NCBI GenBank assembly: GCA_947489685.1
Contig: CANLEM010000001.1
Coordinates: forward strand, 744,001-808,000
Reading direction: 5' to 3'
DNA length: 64,000 bases
DNA from: an uncultured Aquimarina sp.
Lineage (GTDB): Bacteria > Bacteroidota > Bacteroidia > Flavobacteriales > Flavobacteriaceae
Below, one piece after another: positions 35,488 to 44,181 of this stretch (position 1 is the first letter of the stretch; every line of letters begins with the position of its first letter). The notes below the pieces were generated by a model. That model made no database searches. It was not told the origin of the DNA and saw only the letters and a list, made by a program, of their open reading frames with translations. Position numbers and translations under genes: made by a program.

Positions 35488-36501
35488 TATTGCCGTTTTC
35501 TTCCCTTTCCAATCGTTTTTTAAATATCTCAAAGCATCTTCCAAAGCCTTTTTTGAAGATTTAGGATTAAAACCTAGTTCTTCTCTTGATTTATTGATGT
35601 CATAGTCTTGATTTAATCCGTAAAACATATCCAAATAATGTCGTTGTAATTGAGGTTCTTTTCCTGTGATTTTACTACTGAATTCCATTAATCCAGCAAT
35701 TGAATACAATAAACATTTTGAAATTTTTTTTGGTATTTTTAACTTTAATTCAGGATATAATTCTGATGCTATTTTTACAGTTTCTTGTAAGGAGGTATGT
35801 TTTTCATTGGATAAAATATATCGCTCTCTATTACTACCTTTTAACATTGCGTTATAGGCTCCAGAAGCTACATCTTTAACATCAACCCAATTTAAGGTTA
35901 CGCCAGTATCTACGGGAATTTTTCCGTTTAGGACTTGTAGTACAAGGCTGTTAGAATAGCTCAATTTATGAGCTTCTGCACCAATCATAGCAGAAGGAAG
36001 AATTAAAACAGTTCTTATCCCGTATTTCTTACCTAACTCCAAAGCTAATTTATCAGAATCATTTTTTGAGTTATAATACCAGTTTCTTCGGTCCTTATTG
36101 TATCCATTGTCTACATTGGCTGGTAACTTTGAGAAATCTAAACTGGCGACCGAACTTACATACACGATATTCTTTATCTCACATTCTTTAGCAATATCAA
36201 ATACATTTTGAGTTCCTTGTAGGTTATTATCATAAATTTCAGTTTTGGGGTTTTTGGCCCACATACTAAAATTGGCTGCTACTGCATATAGGTTTGTAAT
36301 TCCCTGAAACGCTTTTTTCAGGGATTTTCTATCGGTAATATCTGCTTGTACAACCTCACAGTCTAAACCCTCAAAAGGTTCTTTGTTATTGATATTTCTA
36401 ACGGTTGTTCTTACCTTTTGATTTTCGGAAAGTAATAGTCTAATTAAGTTGTTTCCTAAATGCCCGTTTCCCCCTGTCACTAATGAAATTTCGTTGCTCA
36501 T
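35473..36501 (-). CDS. extended short-chain dehydrogenase, dihydroflavonol-reductase-like
   Basis: 342 residues from the ATG at 36501 (a TTG start eight codons upstream is unlikely). The NAD(P) motif TGGNGHLG is near 9-16; VYVSSVASLDF and YYNSKNDSDK supply the Ser and the Tyr-Lys pair. The layout is that of the dihydroflavonol-4-reductase/3-beta-HSD group of NAD-dependent epimerases. It probably reduces a ketone or aldehyde. A Crp/Fnr regulator lies 62 bases upstream in the same direction and probably controls it. Confidence 0.85.
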   Translation of the reverse strand: MSNEISLVTGGNGHLGNNLIRLLLSENQKVRTTVRNINNKEPFEGLDCEVVQADITDRKSLKKAFQGITNLYAVAANFSMWAKNPKTEIYDNNLQGTQNVFDIAKECEIKNIVYVSSVASLDFSKLPANVDNGYNKDRRNWYYNSKNDSDKLALELGKKYGIRTVLILPSAMIGAEAHKLSYSNSLVLQVLNGKIPVDTGVTLNWVDVKDVASGAYNAMLKGSNRERYILSNEKHTSLQETVKIASELYPELKLKIPKKISKCLLYSIAGLMEFSSKITGKEPQLQRHYLDMFYGLNQDYDINKSREELGFNPKSSKKALEDALRYLKNDWKGKKTAIKQHI

Positions 36502-36562
36502 AATTTTTGAATTTTGTTTGAACAAATTTCAAGACCTTTTAAGAGTTTAAAAATAACATTTG

Positions 36563-37132
36563 TTAGAAAGCAATTTGTTTTCTAATACGACTTAGGGATT
36601 GAGGTTCCATTCCCAAAAAAGAAGCGATATTTTCAATAGACACATTCAAAGCTAATTTGGGGTATTGATTTACAAATTTCAGATAACGCTCCTTGGCAGT
36701 TAAAATTTGAAAATCTTTAATACGTTCTAATTTACAACTTAAATGCTCATTGGTTACTTCTTTTACAAATATTGCCCAGAATTTTGTTTCTTTTTGTAAA
36801 ATATCGAAATCAGGTTTTGATATTTTTAAAAGCCTACAATCTGTAATAGTTTCGTAATAATCTAATGAAGGTGTTTCGGTCATAAAACTGTCTAAAGATG
36901 TAAAAAAATCGTGTTCTGCTACAAGGTGTTGTATAACAATCTTTCCATCAATATTTTGGTATCCTTTTACAATACCAGTATCCAAGAAATAAATATACCT
37001 TTCTACTTTTCCAGATTTTAAAAGATTAGTTTGAGCTGGAATTTCTTCAGAAACAAAATACTTTTTGATTAAATCAATATCGTTTTGAGTTAAAGTACTT
37101 CTTGATTGGATGTAATTAATTAGATTTTTCAT
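36563..37132 (-). CDS. Crp/Fnr family regulator
   Basis: 189 residues from the ATG at 37132; upstream codons run towards the repeat and are not needed. The cyclic-nucleotide-type beta roll has LKSGKVERYIYFLDTGIVKGYQ. The C-terminal HTH, NVSIENIASFLGMEPQSLSRIRKQ, is short. This subgroup has no Fe-S cysteines and is common in Bacteroidota. It is followed closely by the dehydrogenase gene. Confidence 0.85.
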   Translation of the reverse strand: MKNLINYIQSRSTLTQNDIDLIKKYFVSEEIPAQTNLLKSGKVERYIYFLDTGIVKGYQNIDGKIVIQHLVAEHDFFTSLDSFMTETPSLDYYETITDCRLLKISKPDFDILQKETKFWAIFVKEVTNEHLSCKLERIKDFQILTAKERYLKFVNQYPKLALNVSIENIASFLGMEPQSLSRIRKQIAF

Positions 37133-37151
37133 TGTTGATTTGTAATGGTAT

Positions 37152-37284
37152 AGAAAGGTCAAGTATATAAGTAGTAGTGGATTTCTACTTACAGGCCTTT
37201 CAGTTTTGCATGAACCTTTGTTTTATTATGTTTATACTTTTGTTTTATCACCTTAGTCGTTATCAATTATGCACATTGTTGTAG
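37152..37284 (-). repeat. cassette-array repeat, type C
   Basis: Shares a long block with the repeat at 54.65 kb: AGTAGTAG...TTTCTACT, then ACCTTTGTTTTATTATG and TTATACTTTTGTTTTATCA. Ends TATGCACATTGTTGTAGG with GTT at 37278. Confidence 0.8.
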
Positions 37285-37300
37285 GTAGTACTTTTTGAGC

Positions 37301-37819
37301 TTAAATCGTTTTAACATATAGATCAACACTTATTAATTTTCCATTTTTTATTTCACAATTTTCCATTGTTTTTTCGTGTTGAAAATCAAGTTTAGACATT
37401 GCCTTTTTACAATTCATATTTTCAGTTTCTATAAATCCTTCAATTCGCTTTAGTTTAAGGTGATTAAATCCATAATCAGAGATTAATGGTAAAACCTCCT
37501 TCATAATTCCTTTTCCCCAAAATTTTGGAAGTAGCCAAAGTCCGATTTCTGCTTTGTTTTCTTTAGCATTAATATCATTAAGTCCGCCAGCGCCATAAAA
37601 AGTTTGGTTATCCAGCGAGCAAATCGCCCACCACATTTGTTTTTTATCCGTAAACCAAATCATTTGTTCTTTTGTAGCATCCAAGCTGTCAAAACTAATT
37701 CCGTAATGTTGAATAACATTCGGATTTGAAAGTCCATTAAAGATGTTTTCAAGATCTAAATCCGTTATTTCACGCAGAAGAAGTCGGTCAGTTTTTATCG
37801 TTGGAAAATTCTTACCCAT
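37301..37819 (-). CDS. GNAT acetyltransferase, RimJ/RimL type
   Basis: 172 residues. TDRLLLREITDLDLENIFNGLSNPNVIQHYG at the start and EIGLWLLPKFWGKGIMKEVLPLISDYGF with the acetyl-CoA loop (about 93-118) define the subgroup. CKKAMSKLDFQHEKTMEN closes the fold. The sequence is bounded by repeats on both sides, as in a single-gene cassette. Confidence 0.85.
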   Translation of the reverse strand: MGKNFPTIKTDRLLLREITDLDLENIFNGLSNPNVIQHYGISFDSLDATKEQMIWFTDKKQMWWAICSLDNQTFYGAGGLNDINAKENKAEIGLWLLPKFWGKGIMKEVLPLISDYGFNHLKLKRIEGFIETENMNCKKAMSKLDFQHEKTMENCEIKNGKLISVDLYVKTI

Positions 37820-37854
37820 TATTTAGCCTTTCAATTCAGTTCGATTTTTGTATT

Positions 37855-37991
37855 ACAAACTGCATTCTGTATATATAGTACGTTGCCACATTTCTTAGTT
37901 CATATTTTTCAGCCATGACTAATTTTTTTGGTAGGGGGGAGGATTTAAATTTAGGCAAATTTTGACAATATGTTGTATACATTGTTGAATG
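37855..37991 (-). repeat. cassette-array repeat, divergent
   Basis: Left end TACAAACTGCATTCTG and right end TATGTTGTATACATTGTTGA, with AAC at 37858 and GTT at 37984. Arms pair only partly; the call rests on position and outer boxes. Confidence 0.5.
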
Positions 37992-37998
37992 CAATGTT

Positions 37999-38664
37999 CT
38001 ATTCACTACTATAATTTAGTTTTTTTATATTCCATAACGCTATTGTTGATGCGGCAAAGAAGATAACCAATATAAGATTTAAGTAACCACCGCACACCAC
38101 TGTTCTAATCTTTCCAGACAAATTGTTACAAATAGTGCCTTGAATCAAAAAAGGGATAAGCGGAAAAAAAAGAATAATCCATTTCGGATATAAGGTTTTT
38201 CTTTGCCAAACTTGTGTAATAAATAGAATGGATAAAATTCCAAAAATCGGATAAACAAATAACCTCAAGACATTGTTTGCCTCTGCGGCCAATGAAACAG
38301 CTTCATCTAAATTGAGGCTATTTTCGGAAGCTAATTTTGCTGATGTAGCAATGGAAACGAAAGCGCCATGAATAACGCCATACGCAATTGATATCGCACC
38401 AAAACAAATTAATATCGTATTTCTAATTATGGGTTTAGCTGGTTTAAAAGCATGATATACCTGAAAGACTCCCAACATATAGAACCAAGCACCAATTAGA
38501 GCTGTAACAGCACTAGCAATAATCCTGAAGTCAGAAGCATTTCCCATATTTTCCCTGAAATTGGTGTTAATTGGGTCATAGTAAAAAAGCATATCTCCAG
38601 TAAACAAAATCAATCCACCTAATATTCCGAATATTCCTAAAACTCTAATCCAAAATTTATTCAT
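37999..38664 (-). CDS. multi-pass membrane protein, DUF6796-like
   Basis: 221 residues with about six membrane helices. LGIFGILGGLILFTGDMLFYY near the start and YGVIHGAFVSIATSAKLA in the middle match a family of small membrane proteins I recall as DUF6796. The function is unknown. It lies between a divergent repeat and a short repeat. Confidence 0.6.
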   Translation of the reverse strand: MNKFWIRVLGIFGILGGLILFTGDMLFYYDPINTNFRENMGNASDFRIIASAVTALIGAWFYMLGVFQVYHAFKPAKPIIRNTILICFGAISIAYGVIHGAFVSIATSAKLASENSLNLDEAVSLAAEANNVLRLFVYPIFGILSILFITQVWQRKTLYPKWIILFFPLIPFLIQGTICNNLSGKIRTVVCGGYLNLILVIFFAASTIALWNIKKLNYSSE

Positions 38665-38692
38665 ATTTATCTATTGTTGGTTTCTTCGTATT

Positions 38693-38748
38693 GCACACAG
38701 CGGTTTGAATAAATGACCGTCTAAGTGGCGTTTATTTTTTGTTATAGT
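38693..38748 (-). repeat. cassette-array repeat, short type
   Basis: CAGCGGTTTGAATAAATG at the left pairs partly with GCGTTTATTTTTTGTTATAG at the right. GTT at 38741. The stop codon of the hydrolase gene is inside it. Confidence 0.5.
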
Positions 38749-39559
38749 TTTTTGTTTTTTCCAGTACGAAATTTACAAAAGGACTGTTTTCTTGCCCCAA
38801 TTTATGTGCAATTTGATAGTGGTTTAGTTCAGGGTATTCGTAATATTCTATTGGAGCTTCTAATCTGTTTTGCGTATATAAGTTCTTAGATTGTTCAATA
38901 AAGAAATTGGTTTCATTAGATCCAACACTAAGTAAAACAGGGCATTTTAAAGCAGATAAATCCTTATTCGAGATGCTATAAAATTCTACATCATTTTCCT
39001 CCAATTGCAAAACCTTATTGAGGGAACTGTTTTTTATAGGTTCCAAATCGAATATGCCACTCAGACTACAAATTGCCTGGATATTTGACCTCAAATTGGC
39101 ATTCATCAAATAAGTCATTAAAGCGAGGTGTCCTCCTGCTGAATGTCCACAGAGTATAATCTTGTTTGGATTGCCATTGTAAACAGATGCTTCTTTTTGA
39201 ATCCAATTTATAGAATCTGTAATATCGTTTAAGACAGTTTCCATATCCACCGACGGAATAAGCCGGTAGTTGACAATACAGGTTGTCAAATTGTTCTGTA
39301 CAAAAGGCGCAGCCACAAAACTGTAACTCTTTTTATCCAATGCGCGCCAGTAGCCTCCATGTATAAATATTACAATTGGTGAATTAGGGATGATCGATGG
39401 AAATATGTCCAATGTTTGGAGCGGAGCTTCTCCGTATTTCTCATCTAGATAGCAATGATGATTTTTCCTTACTCTTTCGGATTCGTTTTCATTGATGTCC
39501 AAAAAATATTGAAAATTTGGATGCCGTGAACGCAGGTCGAGTTGGTTATCTTGAGTCAT
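38732..39559 (-). CDS. alpha/beta hydrolase, arylformamidase/carboxylesterase-like
   Basis: 275 residues with no signal peptide. The oxyanion motif HGGYW is at 67-71 and the nucleophile motif GHSAGG has Ser140. The acid lies in SVGSNETNFF and the histidine in LNHYQIAH. HGGYW plus the overall length fits the arylformamidase (kynurenine formamidase) branch. With the cyclase at 7.8 kb the window carries two enzymes of possibly similar activity. Stop inside a short repeat. Confidence 0.8.
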   Translation of the reverse strand: MTQDNQLDLRSRHPNFQYFLDINENESERVRKNHHCYLDEKYGEAPLQTLDIFPSIIPNSPIVIFIHGGYWRALDKKSYSFVAAPFVQNNLTTCIVNYRLIPSVDMETVLNDITDSINWIQKEASVYNGNPNKIILCGHSAGGHLALMTYLMNANLRSNIQAICSLSGIFDLEPIKNSSLNKVLQLEENDVEFYSISNKDLSALKCPVLLSVGSNETNFFIEQSKNLYTQNRLEAPIEYYEYPELNHYQIAHKLGQENSPFVNFVLEKTKNYNKK

Positions 39560-39577
39560 GTTGCTTGCTTAATTGTT

Positions 39578-39709
39578 TACAACGTCTGGGCTATGAGTAG
39601 TTGTATGAGTAATGTCCTTAACTTTGAAAGTATACGGCAAGCTTAAAATCCTCCGCGAGGATTTTAGGAGTATATAAGAATAAACAATTACTTATAGTCA
39701 CCGTTGTAC
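39578..39709 (-). repeat. cassette-array repeat, type A
   Basis: Left end TACAACGTCTGGGCTATGAG; right end CAATTACTTATAGTCACCG then TTGTAC. AAC at 39581, GTT at 39703. An inner hairpin AAAATCCTCCGCGAGGATTTT is perfect. The VOC gene stop lies inside the right arm. Confidence 0.85.
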
Positions 39710-40549
39710 GCAGTTTTTTACTAAAATAAAATAATTATCCAAGGTCTCAAATGTGATTATATTATTTTCTTGCCTGAATGAAATGTCATTAGTTTTAAGC
39801 TTTTCTTTTAAAACACCTAAATCCCCAGAGAAATTTACAGTTTGTAAACCGTTTTTATCAGTAGAATTCAGCTTAAAATCGTCATCATGTTCGCTATCCC
39901 AATAATGCTGAATTTCAACAAATAAATGACTTTGTTGGTACATCCATTCTCTATTATCTATAGCATCTATATCTGAATTTGGCGCCTGTAAGTTTTTATC
40001 ACCTAAAAAATACAAGGTAAAACCTCTGCCACGATTGACATACATTCGTACAAAGAGTTTCATCTCTAAAATGTCTTCGTAAAGATGAATGATTTTAACA
40101 GGGTCTTTGGTTCGTAGGGTCAATAAACCAAAAGCTGTAGATTCTTCTGTTTTTAGTATTCCGTTTTGCTTAAAAGTTTTTTGAATCAATTCAATATTAT
40201 GATTTTCAACATCTTTGGTGTGAGATAGGTAGCCAATATCTTCAAATTGATAAGGTTTGCCAACAGGGATGTTATGTTGTGCAAGGTTTTGATAAGCCTT
40301 CTGGATATTATCTACAAACAAACTGTATTTCCAATAATTATCTGTAAAAACTTCTTGGTATGCTATTTTTTCTAAAGTAGATGTATATTTTAACTGAATG
40401 TAAAAGTCAGGGTTTTTAAACCCTAAGTTATAATATGTTGAATCATCTTTAGAAAATTCATTTAAAAGAGAAAATCCTAAAACACTGGTGTAAAAGTCAA
40501 GTGTTTTTTGAGGTTCAAAAATTTGTAATGTAAAACTGTTTAGTTTCAT
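39698..40549 (-). CDS. double-VOC (glyoxalase-like) protein
   Basis: 283 residues with two vicinal-oxygen-chelate modules: FEPQKTLDFYTSVLGFSLLNEF near 12-33 and LRTKDPVKIIHLYEDILEMKLF near 146-167. It may be a glyoxalase-, dioxygenase- or resistance-type protein; metal ligands cannot be fixed. Its last codons (VQR, stop) lie inside the neighbouring repeat. A terminator hairpin stands 14 bases before its ATG. Confidence 0.8.
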   Translation of the reverse strand: MKLNSFTLQIFEPQKTLDFYTSVLGFSLLNEFSKDDSTYYNLGFKNPDFYIQLKYTSTLEKIAYQEVFTDNYWKYSLFVDNIQKAYQNLAQHNIPVGKPYQFEDIGYLSHTKDVENHNIELIQKTFKQNGILKTEESTAFGLLTLRTKDPVKIIHLYEDILEMKLFVRMYVNRGRGFTLYFLGDKNLQAPNSDIDAIDNREWMYQQSHLFVEIQHYWDSEHDDDFKLNSTDKNGLQTVNFSGDLGVLKEKLKTNDISFRQENNIITFETLDNYFILVKNCVQR

Positions 40550-40562
40550 AAAGTTAAAAATA

Positions 40563-40592
40563 AGACTGTTCAGTATTTATACTGAACAGTCT
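40563..40592 (-). terminator. intrinsic terminator
   Basis: AGACTGTTCAGTAT pairs perfectly with its inverted copy over 14 bp with a 2-nt loop, followed on the minus strand by TTATTTTT. It lies 13 bases after the double-NTF2 gene and 14 before the VOC ATG, so the VOC gene depends on read-through or a start within this gap. Confidence 0.85.
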
Positions 40593-40604
40593 AAAGTTAC
40601 TAAA

Positions 40605-41495
40605 TTAATATTGTGTTAAAACTTCAAATTCATCATATGTTAATACCCATTTCCCATCTTTTTTCTCCCATTTTTCTTGGTATACATTGCCTTCTCCAAT
40701 ATTCATACTCCATTGAGATGATAACACGACAGCTTTATTAGTGATTGCCTTAAATGTCGGGTTGTGATAGATTAAGTTTTTAGCACCATCTTGCATCATT
40801 TTTGCCCAAAAACCTTTTATGCCTTCTTTACCGTTAATTGAAGCAAAAGGTACTGCATTCATGGTGGCATTATCAGAATAACCATTACCACAAATAGCAC
40901 TTTTTCCAGAATTAAAACCATTTGTCCACGTTATAGAAGTTTTAATTGCTTCTTCTAGTGCAATATGGCTTGCTACTGGATTTGTAGTATTTGGTCTAGG
41001 CGTTTTAAATTGTTCTAGTATCTGAAAGTTATCATAGGTGTATACCCATTCGCCATCTTTTTTCTCCCATTTTTCTTGATAAATTACGCCTCGCCCTACA
41101 TTCATGCTCCAATTTGCGGATAAAAAAACGGTGGTTTTATTAACAACTTCAATACGTACATTGGTGTATATTAAATTAGTTGCACCTGAAGCTATAAAAG
41201 GTGTCCAAAATTCAGAGATTTCTTTAATTCCTTTTTTTATGCCAAATGGCATAGCACTCATTGTTGCATTGTTGTCATATCTATCTAGGCAGGCTCTGGT
41301 ATTTCCTTTGTTAAACTGCTCAATCCAATTTTTACTTGCGCTTAACACTTCTAAAGCTACTTCATGGTGTGCAGTTGTTCCATGTTCTTGATATGATTGT
41401 GTTACAGGTGCTTTTTTCGTTTTATCTTGTCTAATACAAGATGTAAATGCTATGACTAAAGTTATAGCTGTCACTATCGTTTTTAGATGTTTCAT
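40605..41495 (-). CDS. lipoprotein with two NTF2-like domains
   Basis: 296 residues. The lipobox is FTSC near 17-20. Two homologous NTF2-like domains follow: SASKNWIEQFNKGNTRACLDRYDNNATMSAMPFG and TSITWTNGFNSGKSAICGNGYSDNATMNAVPFA, each ending VYQEKWEKKDG(E/K)WV. It is an internal duplication. Probably periplasmic; function unknown. A Crp/Fnr-type regulator lies 78 bases upstream. Confidence 0.8.
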   Translation of the reverse strand: MKHLKTIVTAITLVIAFTSCIRQDKTKKAPVTQSYQEHGTTAHHEVALEVLSASKNWIEQFNKGNTRACLDRYDNNATMSAMPFGIKKGIKEISEFWTPFIASGATNLIYTNVRIEVVNKTTVFLSANWSMNVGRGVIYQEKWEKKDGEWVYTYDNFQILEQFKTPRPNTTNPVASHIALEEAIKTSITWTNGFNSGKSAICGNGYSDNATMNAVPFASINGKEGIKGFWAKMMQDGAKNLIYHNPTFKAITNKAVVLSSQWSMNIGEGNVYQEKWEKKDGKWVLTYDEFEVLTQY

Positions 41496-41573
41496 TGTAA
41501 TTGTGATTTAAATTCAATACAAAATAAGGGCGTATAAAAATATATCACCTGTGACTTTTGTTACAACGAGGAA

Positions 41574-42191
41574 TTATTTCTCTAAAATGATGATTTCTTT
41601 TTGTCCTAAGGTAATCTTATGTTCTTTTTCTAAATTCTTTAGCAACCTAGAAATCACTTCTCTTGCAGTACCTAACTCTCTAGCTAATTGCTGATGTGAT
41701 TTTTTTACGATAGATCGATCTGCTTTAGAAACCAGATAATCAAATAAACGATCTTTAAGTGGTTGAAATGCTAAGTTTGCATATTGATTGATAAGGTGGT
41801 TGTAACTTTTTCTAAAAGTATTGGTAGTGAACGTATTCCATGATTTGTATTTGAAATTCCAATCTCTAACAAAACGTACGGGAATGTTTAAAATCGTACA
41901 TTCTTCTTCAACAATAGCATTAACATTACTTTTACAATCTTCAAAACAAGCTGAAAGTGACAATGTACACGTTTCCATGGTATTGAGATAGTAAATTAGA
42001 ATCTCTCTATCTTCATTGGCTTGATACACCCTTACTTTACCTTGTAAAACAATCTTTAAAACCTTGATGTATTCATTGTTTTTAATGATGAAATCCCCTT
42101 TTTTATGCTTAGTGATGGTAGAATACTCAAGAAGTTCATCTTTGAGTTCTGGTTCTGTAATTCGAAGATTATTTATAAAAATATTGAGCAT
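41574..42191 (-). CDS. Crp/Fnr family regulator
   Basis: 205 residues from the ATG at 42191. The frame is open for a further 17 codons into the repeat, but those codons are repeat sequence. The beta-roll has TKHKKGDFIIKNNEYIKVLKIVLQGKVRVYQ and the HTH is SHQQLARELGTAREVISRLLKNLE. CFEDCKS near 100 offers cysteines, but I cannot argue for a cluster. It is likely to regulate the double-NTF2 lipoprotein downstream. Confidence 0.85.
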   Translation of the reverse strand: MLNIFINNLRITEPELKDELLEYSTITKHKKGDFIIKNNEYIKVLKIVLQGKVRVYQANEDREILIYYLNTMETCTLSLSACFEDCKSNVNAIVEEECTILNIPVRFVRDWNFKYKSWNTFTTNTFRKSYNHLINQYANLAFQPLKDRLFDYLVSKADRSIVKKSHQQLARELGTAREVISRLLKNLEKEHKITLGQKEIIILEK

Positions 42192-42203
42192 GTTTAGATG
42201 GTA

Positions 42204-42329
42204 TACAACGTCTAGGCTATGAGTAGTTACGTGATTTAGCAATTAACTTTGAAAATACGTACTGAGTTAGGAATTCTTCGGGAATTCCTAAAATATGCGA
42301 GTAGAAGCAATTACGTATAGCCATTGTAG
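42204..42329 (-). repeat. cassette-array repeat, type A
   Basis: Left end TATACAACGTCTAGGCTATG; right end GCAATTACGTATAGCCATTG then TAGTAC. AAC at 42207; the right box is GTA at 42326. The left arm GGCTAT pairs with ATAGCC. An inner hairpin GGAATTCTTCGGGAATTCC is present. Confidence 0.85.
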
Positions 42330-42334
42330 TACAG

Positions 42335-42925
42335 TTATTTTTTGATTAATCCGATTAATTCATTCTGTCTTTTCTTTAATTTACTAAATGAACTATCTAC
42401 ATATTTATTTACTTCTCGAGCGGGAAAGTTAATTATTGATGTATGTTCACTAAAATCATTCTGTTCCCATTTGTGAATTACAGTTTTGTATGCCGCTACG
42501 TGGGCACATAGTAATTTCAAACTCTCAGGCATTTCTTCTTCTATTAATAAATCCAGTCTAGAATTAATGATTTCGAACATTTTATTATTATTAGGCATAA
42601 AAACAATACTCATCCAAAGTCTCCAAGCTTTTAATTCTTCTTCATTTGGCATATCATTATTGGAAAAATAATGAGGTGTGTTTGAACGATATTTTTGTCT
42701 AAAACCGGACCAAGCTATTTCAGATGATTCGTTTAAAGCTTTCAAAGGACCGTAAAACTTTTCTAATTGCTCGTTAACTCTATTTAGTTCAGAACTTAAT
42801 TTATTCTTTTCAGATTCCAACAAGGCTTTCTTGGTCATAATGCGTAAGTCATTCAGGTATTTGACGAAATACCCAACAATTGCTAGAACAATAGCGACTA
42901 GAGTCTTTATTTCAAATTCTGTCAT
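42335..42925 (-). CDS. membrane-anchored coiled-coil protein of unknown function
   Basis: 196 residues. A membrane helix (about 7-22) is followed by a coiled coil (LLESEKNKLSSELNRVNEQLEKFYGPLKALNESSEIAW) and a helical domain with AWRLWMSIVFMPNNNKM. The FYGPLKAL block recurs in uncharacterised bacterial proteins, but I do not know the family name. It is flanked by array repeats. Confidence 0.55.
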   Translation of the reverse strand: MTEFEIKTLVAIVLAIVGYFVKYLNDLRIMTKKALLESEKNKLSSELNRVNEQLEKFYGPLKALNESSEIAWSGFRQKYRSNTPHYFSNNDMPNEEELKAWRLWMSIVFMPNNNKMFEIINSRLDLLIEEEMPESLKLLCAHVAAYKTVIHKWEQNDFSEHTSIINFPAREVNKYVDSSFSKLKKRQNELIGLIKK

Positions 42926-42968
42926 TGGTTCGTTTTAATTGTAGACAAAGTTGTTATCCACAGTTTTT

Positions 42969-43550
42969 TTAATCTAAAATAGTCAGTGCGTTCTCAACCA
43001 TTTTTTTCATGTCTTTTTTGGAAGTGTTGGTTCTATTCAAAACCTTAATTCCATTATTTAAAGTAAATAAGAATAATGCTAATGATTCTAGGTCTTTATC
43101 TGGTGAAATTTCGCCATTTTCAACTCCAGTTTTTAAATGGTCTTTAAATAAATTCACAAACGTATCTTGATTATTTTGAATAATAGATTTTATGACATCA
43201 TCATGTGCAGTAAGTTCGGTAGTTGTATTTACTACAAAACAACCTTTTTTATCTTTATCCGTTTGTGTTTCCTTGGCAATGTTTATAAAGAGTTTTTTTA
43301 ATCCACCTTTTACCGAATTTTGACTATATAAGAAGGTTCTTAAATCTGATAAAGAAGTTCTTCTGTAATGAGAAAACGCTTTTAAAAAGAGCTGCATTTT
43401 GTCTCCATACGTGTCATAAATGCTAGCTCTATTGATTTGCAAATGTGTAACGAGGTCTTGCATTGAGGTAGCATAAAATCCATTTTTCCAAAAAAGATTC
43501 ATCGCTTTTTCCAGTACTTCGTTTTCATCAAAAGATTTTATTCTTGGCAT
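42969..43550 (-). CDS. TetR family transcriptional regulator
   Basis: 193 residues from the ATG at 43550. The N-terminal HTH is FDENEVLEKAMNLFWKNGFYATSMQDLVTHLQINRASIYDTYGDK. The rest is the ligand-binding helical domain with FVVNTTTELTAHD. It lies 69 bases downstream of the secreted ABM gene, whose promoter carries two copies of a GAAC-N4-(G/A)TTC motif. It probably represses that promoter and its own transcript. Confidence 0.85.
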   Translation of the reverse strand: MPRIKSFDENEVLEKAMNLFWKNGFYATSMQDLVTHLQINRASIYDTYGDKMQLFLKAFSHYRRTSLSDLRTFLYSQNSVKGGLKKLFINIAKETQTDKDKKGCFVVNTTTELTAHDDVIKSIIQNNQDTFVNLFKDHLKTGVENGEISPDKDLESLALFLFTLNNGIKVLNRTNTSKKDMKKMVENALTILD

Positions 43551-43619
43551 ACTTCTATAGATATAGCAGGTTAGCTTATTAGGCAAAACCTGCTATTAAA
43601 TTATCTTAAATGTTTAACA

Positions 43620-44072
43620 CTAATTTTTTTTACTTGCTAAATTTACTGAAATTACGTCATAAGGATGATAGTCAGGCGTAGAATTACTAAATACCTCCAA
43701 CATATTTGGTGCTTTACCTGCCTCAATTAGTTTGACTGCTTCTTGAAGAGAAGCGCCATCTTTCCATTGTGCATAAACTATAACATGCTCACTATCCAAA
43801 CTTTTATGGATGTTTGCTGAGATAAAGCCTTTTTGATAACGCATTGTTTCTGTCATTCCTTTTTGTAGTAATTCAACGATTTTTTCTTGCTGTCCTTGTT
43901 TTGGTGTAATTACGTTAATAACGGTAAGAATTTCTTTGTCAGCATTAATAATTGCATTTGACTCATTTATATTTAAGTCTGTAGAGTTTTTTAAATCAAA
44001 GCTCATCGTTATAATTGAAATGATAAGTACAGGAAGAGCTAATAGGAATTTACGGTTTCTAATAGTTTTCAT
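43620..44072 (-). CDS. secreted ABM-like protein
   Basis: 150 residues. A signal sequence or N-terminal anchor (about 9-25) precedes an antibiotic-biosynthesis-monooxygenase-like domain: LTVINVITPKQGQQEKIVELLQKGMTETMRYQKGFISANIHKSLD. Without haem or quinone ligands visible, catalysis is open. It is the first gene of a probable two-gene unit with the TetR gene, under an operator-bearing promoter. Confidence 0.75.
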   Translation of the reverse strand: MKTIRNRKFLLALPVLIISIITMSFDLKNSTDLNINESNAIINADKEILTVINVITPKQGQQEKIVELLQKGMTETMRYQKGFISANIHKSLDSEHVIVYAQWKDGASLQEAVKLIEAGKAPNMLEVFSNSTPDYHPYDVISVNLASKKN

Positions 44073-44102
44073 TTTTTCTTGTTTTAAATTATTATTTATT
44101 TG

Positions 44103-44114
44103 GAATGATCGTTC
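44103..44114 (-). promoter_or_regulatory. putative TetR operator A
   Basis: GAATGATCGTTC on the plus strand is GAACGATCATTC on the minus strand, one change from the palindrome of operator B. It lies in the 5' leader of the ABM gene. Confidence 0.6.
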
Positions 44115-44147
44115 TGAAATAAATCAAAAAAATATCATTTTCTGGTG

Positions 44148-44181
44148 CAAATATATCTATAACAGAACGTATGTTCCAAAA
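44148..44181 (-). promoter_or_regulatory. promoter of the ABM/TetR unit
   Basis: On the minus strand TTTTG (44181-44177) is followed after 21 bases by TATATTTG (44155-44148). This matches the TTG / TAnnTTTG promoter of Bacteroidota exactly. An operator palindrome fills the spacer. Confidence 0.7.
44165..44176 (-). promoter_or_regulatory. putative TetR operator B
   Basis: GAACGTATGTTC is a perfect palindrome (GAAC-N4-GTTC) lying exactly between the -33 and -7 elements of the ABM promoter, where a bound repressor would block RNA polymerase. Confidence 0.7.
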
